A stretch of DNA of 64,000 bases from Roseiarcus sp963737365 (lineage in GTDB: Bacteria; Pseudomonadota; Alphaproteobacteria; Rhizobiales; Beijerinckiaceae), in assembly GCA_963737365.1 (NCBI GenBank), contig CAVTSD010000001.1, positions 1,736,001-1,800,000 on the forward strand. Direction: 5' to 3'. A program made the translations under genes and the position numbers. Shown here piece by piece: positions 43,769 to 52,529 of the stretch. The notes under the pieces are model-generated. The model searched no databases, was not told where the DNA came from, and saw only the letters and a list, made by a program, of their open reading frames with translations. Positions within the stretch are counted from its first letter, which is position 1; every line of letters begins with the position of its first letter.

Positions 43769-44641
43769 ATGGCGACGCAGCAAACGGCGACAGCGGGTCG
43801 CGCTCTCGTTTCCCCATCGGTCATCCTGCTCTTCATCTGGATGATCGTGCCGCTGGCGATGACGCTCTATTTTTCGACGCTTCGCTACAGCCTGCTTGAT
43901 CCCGACAGCAGCGGCTTCGTTGGGCTGCAAAACTACGCGTCCTTCCTCACCGACCCGGATTTCCTGACTGCGCTTTTCAATACCCTGATCCTCGTCGTCT
44001 CGGTGCTCTTCATCAGCGTTGGCGGGGGCATGCTGGTCGCATTGCTGATGGACCAGCCGGTGTTCGGGCTGAATATCCTCCGGCTCATGGTCATCGCGCC
44101 CTTCTTCGTCATGCCCACGGTCAGCGCGCTTGTGTGGAAAAATCTGCTGATGAACCCGGATTCCGGACTGTTCGCCTGGATCGCGCGTTCCCTCGGCTTT
44201 CAGCCGATCGTCTGGTTCACCAACTGGCCCATGCTGTCGGTGATCATCGTCGTCTCCTGGGAATGGCTGCCCTTCGCAAGCCTTATCCTCCTCACCGCAT
44301 TGCAGTCGCTTGACGAGGAGCAGAAAGAAGCCGCCTCGCTCGACGGCGCGGGGGCGCTCTCGTATTTCTTCTATATCGTCCTGCCGCATATCTCGCGCGC
44401 GATCACCGTCGTCATCCTGATCGAGACGATTTTCCTCCTTAGCGTATTTGCGGAAATTTACGTCACGACCTCCGGCGGTCCTGGCACGGCGACCACGAAT
44501 ATCCCGTTCCTCGTCTACAAGCAGGCGTTGCTAAACTTCGACGTCGGCAGCGCTTCCGCGGGCGGCATCGTCGCGGTCGTTCTCGCCAACATCGTTGCGA
44601 TCTTTCTGATGCGCATCATCGGCAAGAACCTGGAGGGCTGA
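43769..44641 (+). CDS. smoF: Polyol ABC transporter permease SmoF
   Basis: A 290-residue CUT1-family permease with six hydrophobic segments, for example VILLFIWMIVPLAMTLYFST and LFISVGGGMLVALLM. The EAA loop that contacts the ATPase reads EEQKEAASLDGAGALSYFFY. It opens MATQQTATAGRALVSPSVIL at ATG 43769. It forms the inner-membrane channel with SmoG, whose gene starts three bases after its stop. Assignment to sorbitol/mannitol transport rests on the neighbouring mannitol dehydrogenase and SorC-type regulator. Confidence 0.9.
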   Translation: MATQQTATAGRALVSPSVILLFIWMIVPLAMTLYFSTLRYSLLDPDSSGFVGLQNYASFLTDPDFLTALFNTLILVVSVLFISVGGGMLVALLMDQPVFGLNILRLMVIAPFFVMPTVSALVWKNLLMNPDSGLFAWIARSLGFQPIVWFTNWPMLSVIIVVSWEWLPFASLILLTALQSLDEEQKEAASLDGAGALSYFFYIVLPHISRAITVVILIETIFLLSVFAEIYVTTSGGPGTATTNIPFLVYKQALLNFDVGSASAGGIVAVVLANIVAIFLMRIIGKNLEG

Positions 44642-44644
44642 ACG

Positions 44645-45475
44645 ATGGCCATCAAGAAATCCGCGAGCCAGCGCATCGGCGTGACGATCCTCGCCTGGGT
44701 CGTCGCCTTCCTCATCTTCTTCCCGATCCTTTGGACATTCCTGACCAGCTTCAAGAGCGAGCTGGACGCCATCGCCATGCCGCCGAAATTCCTGTTCTTC
44801 AACTGGACGCTGGAAAACTACGCCGACGTCCAGGAGCGCTCGAACTATCTGAAGTTCGCCTTCAATTCGGTCGTGCTCTCGATCGGCGCAAACCTGGTCG
44901 GTCTCCTGATCGCCGTGCCGGCCGCCTGGTCGATGGCGTTCGCGCCGGGCAAGCACACCAAGGATCTCTTGATGTGGATGCTGTCGACAAAGATGATGCC
45001 GGCGGTCGGCGTGCTGGTGCCGATCTATCTCCTGTTCAAGGATCTACATCTGCTCGACAGTCTGATCGGCATCGGCCTCGTCTTGATGCTTCTCAATCTG
45101 CCGCTTTTGATCTGGATGCTCTACACCTACTTCAAGGAGATCCCGAACGACATTCTCGAGGCCGCGCGCATGGACGGGGCTTCGCTCCTGAACGAGATCG
45201 TGTACGTGCTGACGCCGATGGCGGTGCCGGGCATCGCCTCGACCATGCTGCTCGCGATCATCCTGTCGTGGAACGAGGCGTTCTGGACCCTCAATCTGAC
45301 CACCTCGAACGCCGCGCCGCTAACCGCCTTCATCGCCTCTTACTCGGCGCCGGAAGGGTTCTTCTGGGCTAAGCTTTCCGCGGCCTCGACGCTCGCCATC
45401 GCGCCGATCCTCATCCTCGGCTGGTTCTCGCAGAAGCAACTCGTTCGAGGCTTGACCTTCGGCGCCGTCAAATAA
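44645..45475 (+). CDS. smoG: Polyol ABC transporter permease SmoG
   Basis: A 276-residue CUT1-family permease with six predicted membrane segments (first: VTILAWVVAFLIFFPILWTF). The EAA motif region reads DILEAARMDGASLLNEIVYV. It carries the MalG-like C-terminal SQKQLVRGLTFGAVK, a conserved closing motif of the second permease in these systems. It lies between smoF (three bases) and smoK (23 bases) and will be co-transcribed. Confidence 0.92.
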   Translation: MAIKKSASQRIGVTILAWVVAFLIFFPILWTFLTSFKSELDAIAMPPKFLFFNWTLENYADVQERSNYLKFAFNSVVLSIGANLVGLLIAVPAAWSMAFAPGKHTKDLLMWMLSTKMMPAVGVLVPIYLLFKDLHLLDSLIGIGLVLMLLNLPLLIWMLYTYFKEIPNDILEAARMDGASLLNEIVYVLTPMAVPGIASTMLLAIILSWNEAFWTLNLTTSNAAPLTAFIASYSAPEGFFWAKLSAASTLAIAPILILGWFSQKQLVRGLTFGAVK

Positions 45476-45498
45476 TCCGGCAATAGGGATTTGCTGCC

Positions 45499-46500
45499 AT
45501 GGGAAGCATTCAACTGAAGGACGTGCGCAAGGCGTTCGGCGCAGTCAGCATCATCAACGGCGTCAATCTCAATATCGAGAACGGCGAGTTTGCGGTGTTC
45601 GTCGGGCCGTCCGGCTGCGGCAAGTCGACGCTTCTGCGCCTCATCGCCGGTCTCGAGGACGTAACCTCCGGACAGGTGCTCATTGACGCCAAGGACATGA
45701 CGAATGTCGGCCCTGCGCAGCGCGGGCTCGCCATGGTGTTCCAATCCTACGCGCTTTATCCGCATATGAGCGTGCGCGGCAATATCGCCTTCGCGCTCAA
45801 GATGGCCGGGCAGAAGGCCGACGTCATCGATCAAAAGGTGCGCAAGGCGGCGACGACGTTGAACCTGACGGATTATCTCGATCGCAAGCCGCGCCAGCTG
45901 TCTGGCGGCCAGCGCCAGCGGGTCGCTATCGGGCGCGCGATCGTGCGCGAGCCGAAGGCGTTCCTGTTCGACGAGCCACTCTCCAATCTCGACGCGGCGC
46001 TGCGGGTCCAGATGCGGGTCGAGATCGGCGAATTGCACGAGGCGCTCAAGACGACCATGATCTATGTCACCCATGATCAGGTCGAGGCGATGACCATGGC
46101 CGACAAGATCGTGGTGCTCGACCGCGGCTCGGTCGCGCAGGTCGGCTCGCCGCTCGAGCTCTACAACCGGCCCAACGGTCTGTTCGTCGCGGGCTTCATC
46201 GGCTCGCCGACGATGAATTTGATCAAGGGCGCTCCCGCGGCGAAGCGCGGCGCAGAGACGATCGGCATCCGGCCAGAACACGCCGATGTGTCCACCACCG
46301 CAGGAGAATGGCCGGCGAAGGTGCGCCTGGCGGAGCACCTTGGCTCCGACACGTTCGTCCATGCGGAATCCGACGGCATGGGACAGCTTACCTTGCGTCT
46401 GGAGGGCGAGGCGCCGTTGACGCCAGGCCAGACCATCTACGTCACGCCTCGCGAAGCGCACCTGCATCGTTTCGACAAGGACGGCAGGAGAATGAACTGA
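45499..46500 (+). CDS. smoK: Polyol ABC transporter ATP-binding protein SmoK
   Basis: A 333-residue MalK/UgpC-type ATPase. Walker A is GPSGCGKST, the signature is LSGGQRQRVAIGRAIV, Walker B is AFLFDEPLSNLDA, and the switch histidine is in VTHDQVEAM. A short C-terminal regulatory OB region (about residues 240-333) includes IGIRPEHADV. It is somewhat shorter than E. coli MalK (371), normal for Smo-type proteins. It powers SmoEFG import. Start ATG 45499. Confidence 0.94.
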   Translation: MGSIQLKDVRKAFGAVSIINGVNLNIENGEFAVFVGPSGCGKSTLLRLIAGLEDVTSGQVLIDAKDMTNVGPAQRGLAMVFQSYALYPHMSVRGNIAFALKMAGQKADVIDQKVRKAATTLNLTDYLDRKPRQLSGGQRQRVAIGRAIVREPKAFLFDEPLSNLDAALRVQMRVEIGELHEALKTTMIYVTHDQVEAMTMADKIVVLDRGSVAQVGSPLELYNRPNGLFVAGFIGSPTMNLIKGAPAAKRGAETIGIRPEHADVSTTAGEWPAKVRLAEHLGSDTFVHAESDGMGQLTLRLEGEAPLTPGQTIYVTPREAHLHRFDKDGRRMN

Positions 46501-46560
46501 CTGCGGGCCGCCGGCGAAAGCGCCGATTCCAGATTTGACTTTGATGAACGGGATCGAATC

Positions 46561-48039
46561 ATGAGCGTCAAACTGTCGGCTGCGGCGCTAGATCGCCTGC
46601 CCTCCGGAGTCGCCCCTCCGAAATATCGACGCTCGGATCTTCGCGCGGGCATCGTTCATATGGGCGTTGGTAATTTTCACCGGGCGCATCAGGCGGTCTA
46701 TCTGGACGATCTGTTCAACGCCGGGCGCGACCGCGACTGGGCCATCGTCGGAGCCGGGGTGCGCGATCCCGACGTAACGATCCGCGAAAAGCTCAAGGAG
46801 CAGGACTGGCTGACGACGGTCGTCGAGCAGGAGGCGGATACGACTCGTGTCCACGTCACGGGCGCGATGATCGATTTTGTGAAACCCTACGAGACCGCGA
46901 CGTTGCTTGACGCGCTTTCGGAGCCGAGTATACGCATCGTCTCGCTGACCGTCACTGAGGGCGGCTATTACATCTCGCCTGCGACACAGCATTTCGATCC
47001 CGCCCATCCCGACATCGTCTATGACGCGCAGCACGCGGACGCGCCCAAAACGGCGTTCGGACTCATCGCCGCAGGGCTCAGGCGTCGCCGCGCGGCGGGC
47101 GTCGCGCCGTTCACGGTGATGTCCTGCGACAACATTCCGGGTAATGGCCACGTCACTGAGAACGCGGTCGCCGGTCTGGTGGAGCTGACCGATCCGGAGA
47201 TCGCGCGCTGGATTCGCGCCAACGTCGCTTTTCCCAATTCCATGGTCGACCGCATCACGCCCGCCACGACCGACCGCGAGCGCGCCCTTCTGCGCGACCA
47301 GTATGGCCTCGAAGACAATTGGCCGGTTTTCTGCGAGCGGTTCCGCCAGTGGGTGGTCGAGGACAAGTTTCCGGCCGGGCGACCGGCGCTCGAGACCGTT
47401 GGCGTCACGTTCACCTCCGACGTCGCGCCCTACGAGCACATGAAGATTCGCATCCTCAACGGAGGTCATGCCGCGATCGCCTATCCAGCGGGGCTGCTCG
47501 ACATCCATTTCGTGCATGAGGCGATGGCCGATGACCAGATCGGCGCCTTTCTCGAAAAGCTGACCAAGAGCGAGATCCAGCCCGTCGTCCCGCCCCCGCC
47601 CGACACCAATCTCGATGCGTATCGCGAGCTGATCGCCAGCCGCTTCGCCAACCCGAAAATTGGCGATACGATTCAGCGCCTTTGCTTCGATGGCTCGAAC
47701 CGCCAGCCGAAGTTCATCCTGCCCTGCGCCGCCGATCGCTTGAAAGCAGGCGCGTCGATCAAGGGCCTGGCGCTCGTGTCGGCGCTCTGGTGCCGCTATT
47801 GTTACGGGGAAACCGAGAGCGGCAAGCCCATTGCGCCGAATGACCCGAACTGGGAGCGGCTTCAGGAGGCGGCGAAGCCGGCGCGCGCCAACCCGCAGGC
47901 TTTCCTCGAGTTGCATCACATCTTCGGGGATCTGGCCCGCAATCCAGGCTATGTACGCGCGTTTTCCGATGCGCTCTCGGCGCTCTGGGCGCGCGGGGTT
48001 CGGTCGACTTTGGCGGATTACCTGTCGGACAAGGCTTGA
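46561..48039 (+). CDS. mtlK: Mannitol dehydrogenase-family polyol oxidoreductase
   Basis: A 492-residue long-chain polyol dehydrogenase. The N-terminal domain includes VHMGVGNFHRAHQAVYLDDL and FTVMSCDNIPGNGHVTENAV. The catalytic lysine region is APYEHMKIRILNGGHAAIAY (the KxxxLNxxH pattern). The family oxidises mannitol, arabitol or related polyols to ketoses with NAD in the cytoplasm. It sits directly downstream of the smoEFGK genes, as in rhizobial smo/mtl loci, so its substrate is probably the imported sugar alcohol. Start ATG 46561. Confidence 0.92.
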   Translation: MSVKLSAAALDRLPSGVAPPKYRRSDLRAGIVHMGVGNFHRAHQAVYLDDLFNAGRDRDWAIVGAGVRDPDVTIREKLKEQDWLTTVVEQEADTTRVHVTGAMIDFVKPYETATLLDALSEPSIRIVSLTVTEGGYYISPATQHFDPAHPDIVYDAQHADAPKTAFGLIAAGLRRRRAAGVAPFTVMSCDNIPGNGHVTENAVAGLVELTDPEIARWIRANVAFPNSMVDRITPATTDRERALLRDQYGLEDNWPVFCERFRQWVVEDKFPAGRPALETVGVTFTSDVAPYEHMKIRILNGGHAAIAYPAGLLDIHFVHEAMADDQIGAFLEKLTKSEIQPVVPPPPDTNLDAYRELIASRFANPKIGDTIQRLCFDGSNRQPKFILPCAADRLKAGASIKGLALVSALWCRYCYGETESGKPIAPNDPNWERLQEAAKPARANPQAFLELHHIFGDLARNPGYVRAFSDALSALWARGVRSTLADYLSDKA

Positions 48040-48049
48040 GCGGAAGCGA

Positions 48050-48242
48050 CAAAGCGCCGATGGGGTCTGAGGTCGACGGCCTGTTGGCCAAATATGAGCG
48101 TCGAGCGCCCGGCAAGAACGAGCGGTTGGGCAGGGGGCTGCCGGGCGATCACGCCGGCGCCGCCCTGTTTCTCGCCCCGCCAAGCAGCGATTGCGTCGCC
48201 GCGCCGACACTCCATGTCGACGGCCGCAATGGGATGAGCTGA
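48050..48242 (+). pseudogene. C-terminal remnant of a short-chain dehydrogenase
   Basis: An open stretch between the mannitol dehydrogenase and the next SDR reads ERLGRGLPGDHAGAALFLAP, then SDCVAAPTLHVDGRNGMS and stop. This matches the closing segment of SDR enzymes (a GxPxDxAxAALFLAS pattern followed by a YVTGQTLxVDGG-like end), with substitutions in normally conserved positions. No nucleotide-binding or YxxxK part precedes it. It is a fragment left by deletion or gene replacement beside an intact SDR. It is unlikely to make a working protein. Confidence 0.65.
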
Positions 48243-48266
48243 CATCACTGTGGAGGCTTTGCGCCG

Positions 48267-49040
48267 ATGTATCTCGATCGCTTCAGTCTTAAAGGCCGGG
48301 TCGCGGTCGTCACCGGCGGCGCGCAGGGCATTGGCCTGGCTTGTGTGGAGGCGCTGTCAGAAGCAGGCGCGCTTGTCTACATCGCCGATCGCAATCTCAA
48401 GGTCGCGCAAGACGCGCAGACAGCGATGAAAGAGAAGGGCTACGCCGCCGAAGTCATCGCGATGGAGGTCACCGATTCGAAGCAGGTCGACGCCGCCGCG
48501 GCGCGAGTGATGGCGGACAAGGGCCGCATCGACATCCTCGTTTGCAACGCCGGCGTCGCGCGATCCGAAACGCCCGCGGAAGAGGTCGAGGATGAGCATT
48601 GGCTCAATGTCATCGACGTCAACCTCAATGGCGTCTTCTGGTGCTGCCGCGCCTTCGGAAGGCCCATGCTGGCGGCGGGACGCGGTTCGATCGTCACCAT
48701 CGGCTCGATGTCCGGGTTCATTGTCAACAAGCCGCAACCACAGGCCTATTACAACGCTTCAAAGGCGGCAGTGCATCATTTGACGAAATCGCTTGCGGCC
48801 GAATGGGGTACGCGCGGGGTTCGGGTCAACGCGGTTGCGCCAACTTATATCAACACGCCCATGACCGCTCTCGGCAAGACGAATAAGCCCATGTTCGATG
48901 CCTGGATTGACGGCACGCCGATGGCGCGCATGGGGGAGCCGGATGAGATCGCCGCTGTTGTTTTGTTTCTAGCTTCCGACGCCGCGAGCTTGTTGACCGG
49001 CTCGATCGTGTTGGCTGACGGCGGCTATACGTGCTGGTAA
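48267..49040 (+). CDS. SDR-family polyol dehydrogenase
   Basis: A 257-residue classical SDR starting at ATG 48267. It has the TGGAQGIG nucleotide motif, CNAGVARSETP, serine in TIGSMSGFIVN, catalytic YNASK, and ends LTGSIVLADGGYTCW. Its position in the polyol cluster suggests oxidation of sorbitol, arabitol, xylitol or a related intermediate, as for SmoS or arabitol dehydrogenases. Specificity cannot be read from sequence. Another SDR follows after 35 bases. Confidence 0.88.
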   Translation: MYLDRFSLKGRVAVVTGGAQGIGLACVEALSEAGALVYIADRNLKVAQDAQTAMKEKGYAAEVIAMEVTDSKQVDAAAARVMADKGRIDILVCNAGVARSETPAEEVEDEHWLNVIDVNLNGVFWCCRAFGRPMLAAGRGSIVTIGSMSGFIVNKPQPQAYYNASKAAVHHLTKSLAAEWGTRGVRVNAVAPTYINTPMTALGKTNKPMFDAWIDGTPMARMGEPDEIAAVVLFLASDAASLLTGSIVLADGGYTCW

Positions 49041-49075
49041 AGGCCTGACGACGTTCGTAGGGAATAGGCGGCAAT

Positions 49076-49867
49076 ATGGATCTCGGGCTCAAGGGTAAAG
49101 TCGCTGTCATCACGGGCGGCAGCGTCGGCATTGGTCTGGCGATCGCGGAGGGTCTCGCCGCCGAGGGCGTCGATATCGTCATTGCGGCGCGCGGCGTTGA
49201 GCGCGTTCGCACCGAGGCGAGCCGGATCGCCAAATCTTTCGGCGTTCGGGCTGAAGGGGTCGCCTGCGACGTCGCCAAGCGCGAGGGGACGGAAGACCTG
49301 ATCGCAGACGTCAAGCGACTGTTCGGCGGCGCCGACATTCTAATCAACAACGCCGGCACTGGCAGCAACGAGACGGTGCTCGCGGCGCCGGACGAGAAGT
49401 GGCAGTCCTACTGGGATCTGCACGTGATGGCCGCGGTGCGACTTGCGCGCGGCCTCGCCCCGCTCATGAAGGAGCGCGGCGGCGGCGTAATTCTTCACAA
49501 CGCCTCGATCTGCGCCGCGCAGCCTCTTTGGTACGAGCCGATCTATAACGTGACCAAAGCGGCGCTGATGATGTTTTCGAAAACGCTTTCGACCGAACTT
49601 ATCGGCGACAACATCCGGGTCGATTGCGTCAACCCGGGCCTTATCCTGACGCCGGACTGGATCAAGACCGCAAAGCAGCTCACCGCCGATAAGGGCGGCG
49701 ACTGGCAAGCCTATCTCGACGCCGTCGCGCGGGAGCACGCGCCGATCAAGCGATTCGCGACGCCTGAGGAACTGGCGAATTTCTTCGTCTTCCTCTGTTC
49801 GGAGCGCGCGAGCTATTCCGTCGGGTCGACCTATTACGTCGACGGCGGAATGTTGAAGTCGGTCTGA
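49076..49867 (+). CDS. SDR-family oxidoreductase
   Basis: A 263-residue SDR (MDLGLKGKVAVITGGSVGIG). The nucleotide-binding motif is TGGSVGIG, with NNAGTGSNE, serine in HNASICAAQ and catalytic YNVTK. The C-terminus ends YSVGSTYYVDGGMLKSV. It is more divergent from the preceding SDR than a recent duplication would be. It is the last gene of the polyol cluster on this strand; the next gene is convergent. Substrate unknown, probably a sugar or sugar acid. Confidence 0.88.
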   Translation: MDLGLKGKVAVITGGSVGIGLAIAEGLAAEGVDIVIAARGVERVRTEASRIAKSFGVRAEGVACDVAKREGTEDLIADVKRLFGGADILINNAGTGSNETVLAAPDEKWQSYWDLHVMAAVRLARGLAPLMKERGGGVILHNASICAAQPLWYEPIYNVTKAALMMFSKTLSTELIGDNIRVDCVNPGLILTPDWIKTAKQLTADKGGDWQAYLDAVAREHAPIKRFATPEELANFFVFLCSERASYSVGSTYYVDGGMLKSV

Positions 49868-49946
49868 GCCGCCATCGTTGCTCGCAAGTTGAGTTGGTAG
49901 CTTTGCGCCTGACGAGATCGCGGACAAAAAGCCAAAGCCTGTCCAG

Positions 49947-51104
49947 TCAGATCTGCGGCCGCGGTTCGGATTCCTGCAGGAACACGCCCTCGTCGACATC
50001 CATGGCGTTGCCGCGCCAGACGACGTTGCGGCCGGACCAGCCGCGGGCCCACAGGAACGGCAGCATGAGGTCGCGCGCAAGCCAGGCTGCCGGACTTCGC
50101 CACGACAGCGGCCATCCGGCGGCGAAGGCCAGGAGGGCCTCGGCGCCGTAACAGAATGCAGCCGCCAGCGCGAAGCCGACCACCGGGTCTATCCCGAAGC
50201 TCGGAGCGGCGATTGCGGCGGCGATGAAGGTGATGAGGCTCGTCGTCAGGATTTCCGGAGCGAAGAAGAATGGAAAGGTGGCGCGCCTCAGCCGCGCCCA
50301 GCGAAGCTGCCGCGACCAGATGTCGCGCAAATTTCGCCGGCCGAGCGGCTGCTGGAACGGCCGGTCGACGAGATGGGCGCTGAATCCCTGCGCCCGGATG
50401 AGCTTGGTCGCCGCGGCGTCTTCCGCGATCTCCGCTCCCAAAGCTTCGATGCTTCCGCCGGCCTCCAGAATTTCTCGACGCCAGAGCATGGTCTTTCCTT
50501 GGGCGAAGCCATAGCCGGAGGATTCGCCTGCATATTGCCAGCGCGCCTGATAGGTGTTGAGAAAAGCGCACTCGATCTCGGCGCCGAAGGACTCGGGTCG
50601 AGAGCCGATCGGAGGAGCGCAGACGATGCCGGTGTCGGGGCGCCAACGCGCGAGCAAGCGCTGAATGTAGTCGACCGGCATCAACACATTGGAATCGGCC
50701 ATAATCACCCAGTCGTACCTGGCCGCCTTCCATCCTTTGACGACATTGTTGAGTTTAGGGTTCGCGCTGATCCGGTCATCGCCAACCAATAGGCGGGCCG
50801 GGCGCTCGGGATAGGCCGCGATCGCGTTTTGCACCAGGGGCGTGATCGGATCATCACCGCTGGCAAGGCAGAAAATGATCTCATAACTTGGATAGTCGAG
50901 CGCGAAGATGGATCGCAGGGTCTCGCGCGAGAAGGTCTCGACGCCGCACAAGGGTTGAATGATTGTGACGCTTTGGGCGTCCGCCGGCGGGGCCAGTGGA
51001 GGCTCTGACCGCCGCCTGCAGCGACGAGCCGCGAGCGCGACGCTCAGCCCATGCATTCCCGCGCTGGTAGCGCAAATCCCCGCCGCCAGGGCGCCTATTG
51101 TCAT
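49947..51104 (-). CDS. GT21-family glycosyltransferase (ceramide glucosyltransferase/HpnI-like)
   Basis: A 385-residue membrane glycosyltransferase. It has an N-terminal hydrophobic segment, then SVTIIQPLCGVETFSRETLR, the donor-site aspartate in WVIMADSNVLMP, a second in GAEIAEDAAATKLIRAQGF, and a QxxRW motif in SRQLRWARLRR. C-terminal membrane helices include ILTTSLITFIAAAIAAP. This is the GT21 ceramide glucosyltransferase fold, which includes HpnI, the enzyme adding N-acetylglucosamine to bacteriohopanetetrol. The hopanoid genes at 1421-4829 make HpnI attractive, but glycosphingolipid synthesis is equally possible. Divergent from gltX (75 bases). Confidence 0.82.
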   Translation of the reverse strand: MTIGALAAGICATSAGMHGLSVALAARRCRRRSEPPLAPPADAQSVTIIQPLCGVETFSRETLRSIFALDYPSYEIIFCLASGDDPITPLVQNAIAAYPERPARLLVGDDRISANPKLNNVVKGWKAARYDWVIMADSNVLMPVDYIQRLLARWRPDTGIVCAPPIGSRPESFGAEIECAFLNTYQARWQYAGESSGYGFAQGKTMLWRREILEAGGSIEALGAEIAEDAAATKLIRAQGFSAHLVDRPFQQPLGRRNLRDIWSRQLRWARLRRATFPFFFAPEILTTSLITFIAAAIAAPSFGIDPVVGFALAAAFCYGAEALLAFAAGWPLSWRSPAAWLARDLMLPFLWARGWSGRNVVWRGNAMDVDEGVFLQESEPRPQI

Positions 51105-51179
51105 GGGGCCAGAATATCCGAATCACAAGGCCTTGTCACACCATATTGCCGCGCCCGCACGACGCTTCTATGAAGGCGA

Positions 51180-52529
51180 ATGGCCCCTCTTCCGGTGGTC
51201 CGGTTCGCGCCTTCGCCGACCGGCCGCATTCATATCGGCAACGCCCGCACTGCTATGCTGAACTGGCTCTTCGTCCGGCGCCGCGGTGGAACGTTCATCC
51301 TGCGCTTCGACGACACTGATCTCGAGCGTTCGAAGTTGGAATACGCTGACGCGATCGAGACGGATCTCGAATGGCTTGGAATCCGCCCGGACCTCGTGCG
51401 CCGCCAGTCCGAGCGGATGGCGGCCTACGACGAAGCCGCCGCGAGGCTCAAGAAGCTCGACCGGCTCTACCCGGCCTATGAGACCGCGGAGGAACTCGAC
51501 CGGCGCCGCAAACGGCAGCAAGCGCGCGGGCTGCCGCCGATTTACGATCGCGCCGCTTTGCGCCTGTCGGCAGAGGAGCGGGCCGCGCTTGAGGCCTCAG
51601 GCCGCAAACCACATTGGCGCTTTCGCCTCGAACCGGCGGTTGTGCGCTGGGACGATATGGTGCGCGGCGAGAGCCATATCGATTGCGCCTCGCTCTCTGA
51701 TCCGGTTCTGCGTCGCGAGGATGGAACCTATCTCTACACGTTGCCCTCCGTGGTCGACGACATCGATTTCGGCGTGACGCAAATCATTCGCGGCGAGGAT
51801 CACGTCACCAATACCGCGGTGCAGATCCAGATTTTTGAGGCCCTCGCGGGCGTAGCGCCAGTCTTTGGCCACCACAATCTGCTGACTGACGCCGGCGGTG
51901 GGGGACTCTCCAAGCGCTCCGGCGCGCTCTCGATCGGCGCGTTGCGCACGAAAGGAATCGAATCGCTCGCCGTAGCCGCGCTCGCCGTGATGGTCGGTTC
52001 GGCCGAGGCGGTGCGTCCGGTCGCCTCGCTCGACGAGCTGGCGAACCTCATTGACCTTTCGCAACTCTCACGCGGCGCGGCCCGATTTGACGAAGCGGAA
52101 CTAGAGGCGCTTTCCGCGCGCACGCTGCATCAATCGTCCTATGCGGCGGTCGCCGACCGGCTGGCCGCGCTTGGCGTTGCGGGACCCAACGCCGAAGCCT
52201 TGTGGTTGGCGGTGCGGGGCAATCTATCGCGCCTCGACGATGCGGCAATCTGGCGCCAGGTGACGGAGGGCGATGTCGCGCCGATCGTCGAGGACGCGGA
52301 CTATCTGAGCGTGGCCGCGTCATGCGCGCCCGACGATCCTTGGGATCAGTCGACATGGAGAGCTTGGACGACGCGGCTCAAGGAGGCCACCGGCCGCAAG
52401 GGGCGGGCGCTGTTTCACCCCTTGCGCTTGGCTCTGACCGGTCAGGAGGCCGGGCCTGAGCTTGCCGTTCTCCTGCCGCTGATTGGCCGCGCTAAAGCGC
52501 TGGCCCGACTATCCGCACCGAGCGCTTGA
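51180..52529 (+). CDS. gltX: Glutamyl-tRNA synthetase
   Basis: A 449-residue class I aminoacyl-tRNA synthetase. The HIGH motif appears as FAPSPTGRIHIGNARTAML, followed by LRFDDTDLERSKLEYADAI. The KMSKS motif is the variant LSKRSGAL. The length is typical of the shorter alphaproteobacterial GluRS, which may charge tRNA-Glu and, in GatCAB organisms, also tRNA-Gln. Start ATG 51180. The last 38 bases overlap the 3' end of the convergent DUF2865 gene. Confidence 0.94.
   Translation: MAPLPVVRFAPSPTGRIHIGNARTAMLNWLFVRRRGGTFILRFDDTDLERSKLEYADAIETDLEWLGIRPDLVRRQSERMAAYDEAAARLKKLDRLYPAYETAEELDRRRKRQQARGLPPIYDRAALRLSAEERAALEASGRKPHWRFRLEPAVVRWDDMVRGESHIDCASLSDPVLRREDGTYLYTLPSVVDDIDFGVTQIIRGEDHVTNTAVQIQIFEALAGVAPVFGHHNLLTDAGGGGLSKRSGALSIGALRTKGIESLAVAALAVMVGSAEAVRPVASLDELANLIDLSQLSRGAARFDEAELEALSARTLHQSSYAAVADRLAALGVAGPNAEALWLAVRGNLSRLDDAAIWRQVTEGDVAPIVEDADYLSVAASCAPDDPWDQSTWRAWTTRLKEATGRKGRALFHPLRLALTGQEAGPELAVLLPLIGRAKALARLSAPSA

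Noticed and set aside
46588..48210. A 540-codon open frame antisense to the mannitol dehydrogenase
   Set aside because: It is arginine-rich and has no conserved motif, and the sense strand carries the family's catalytic lysine motif.
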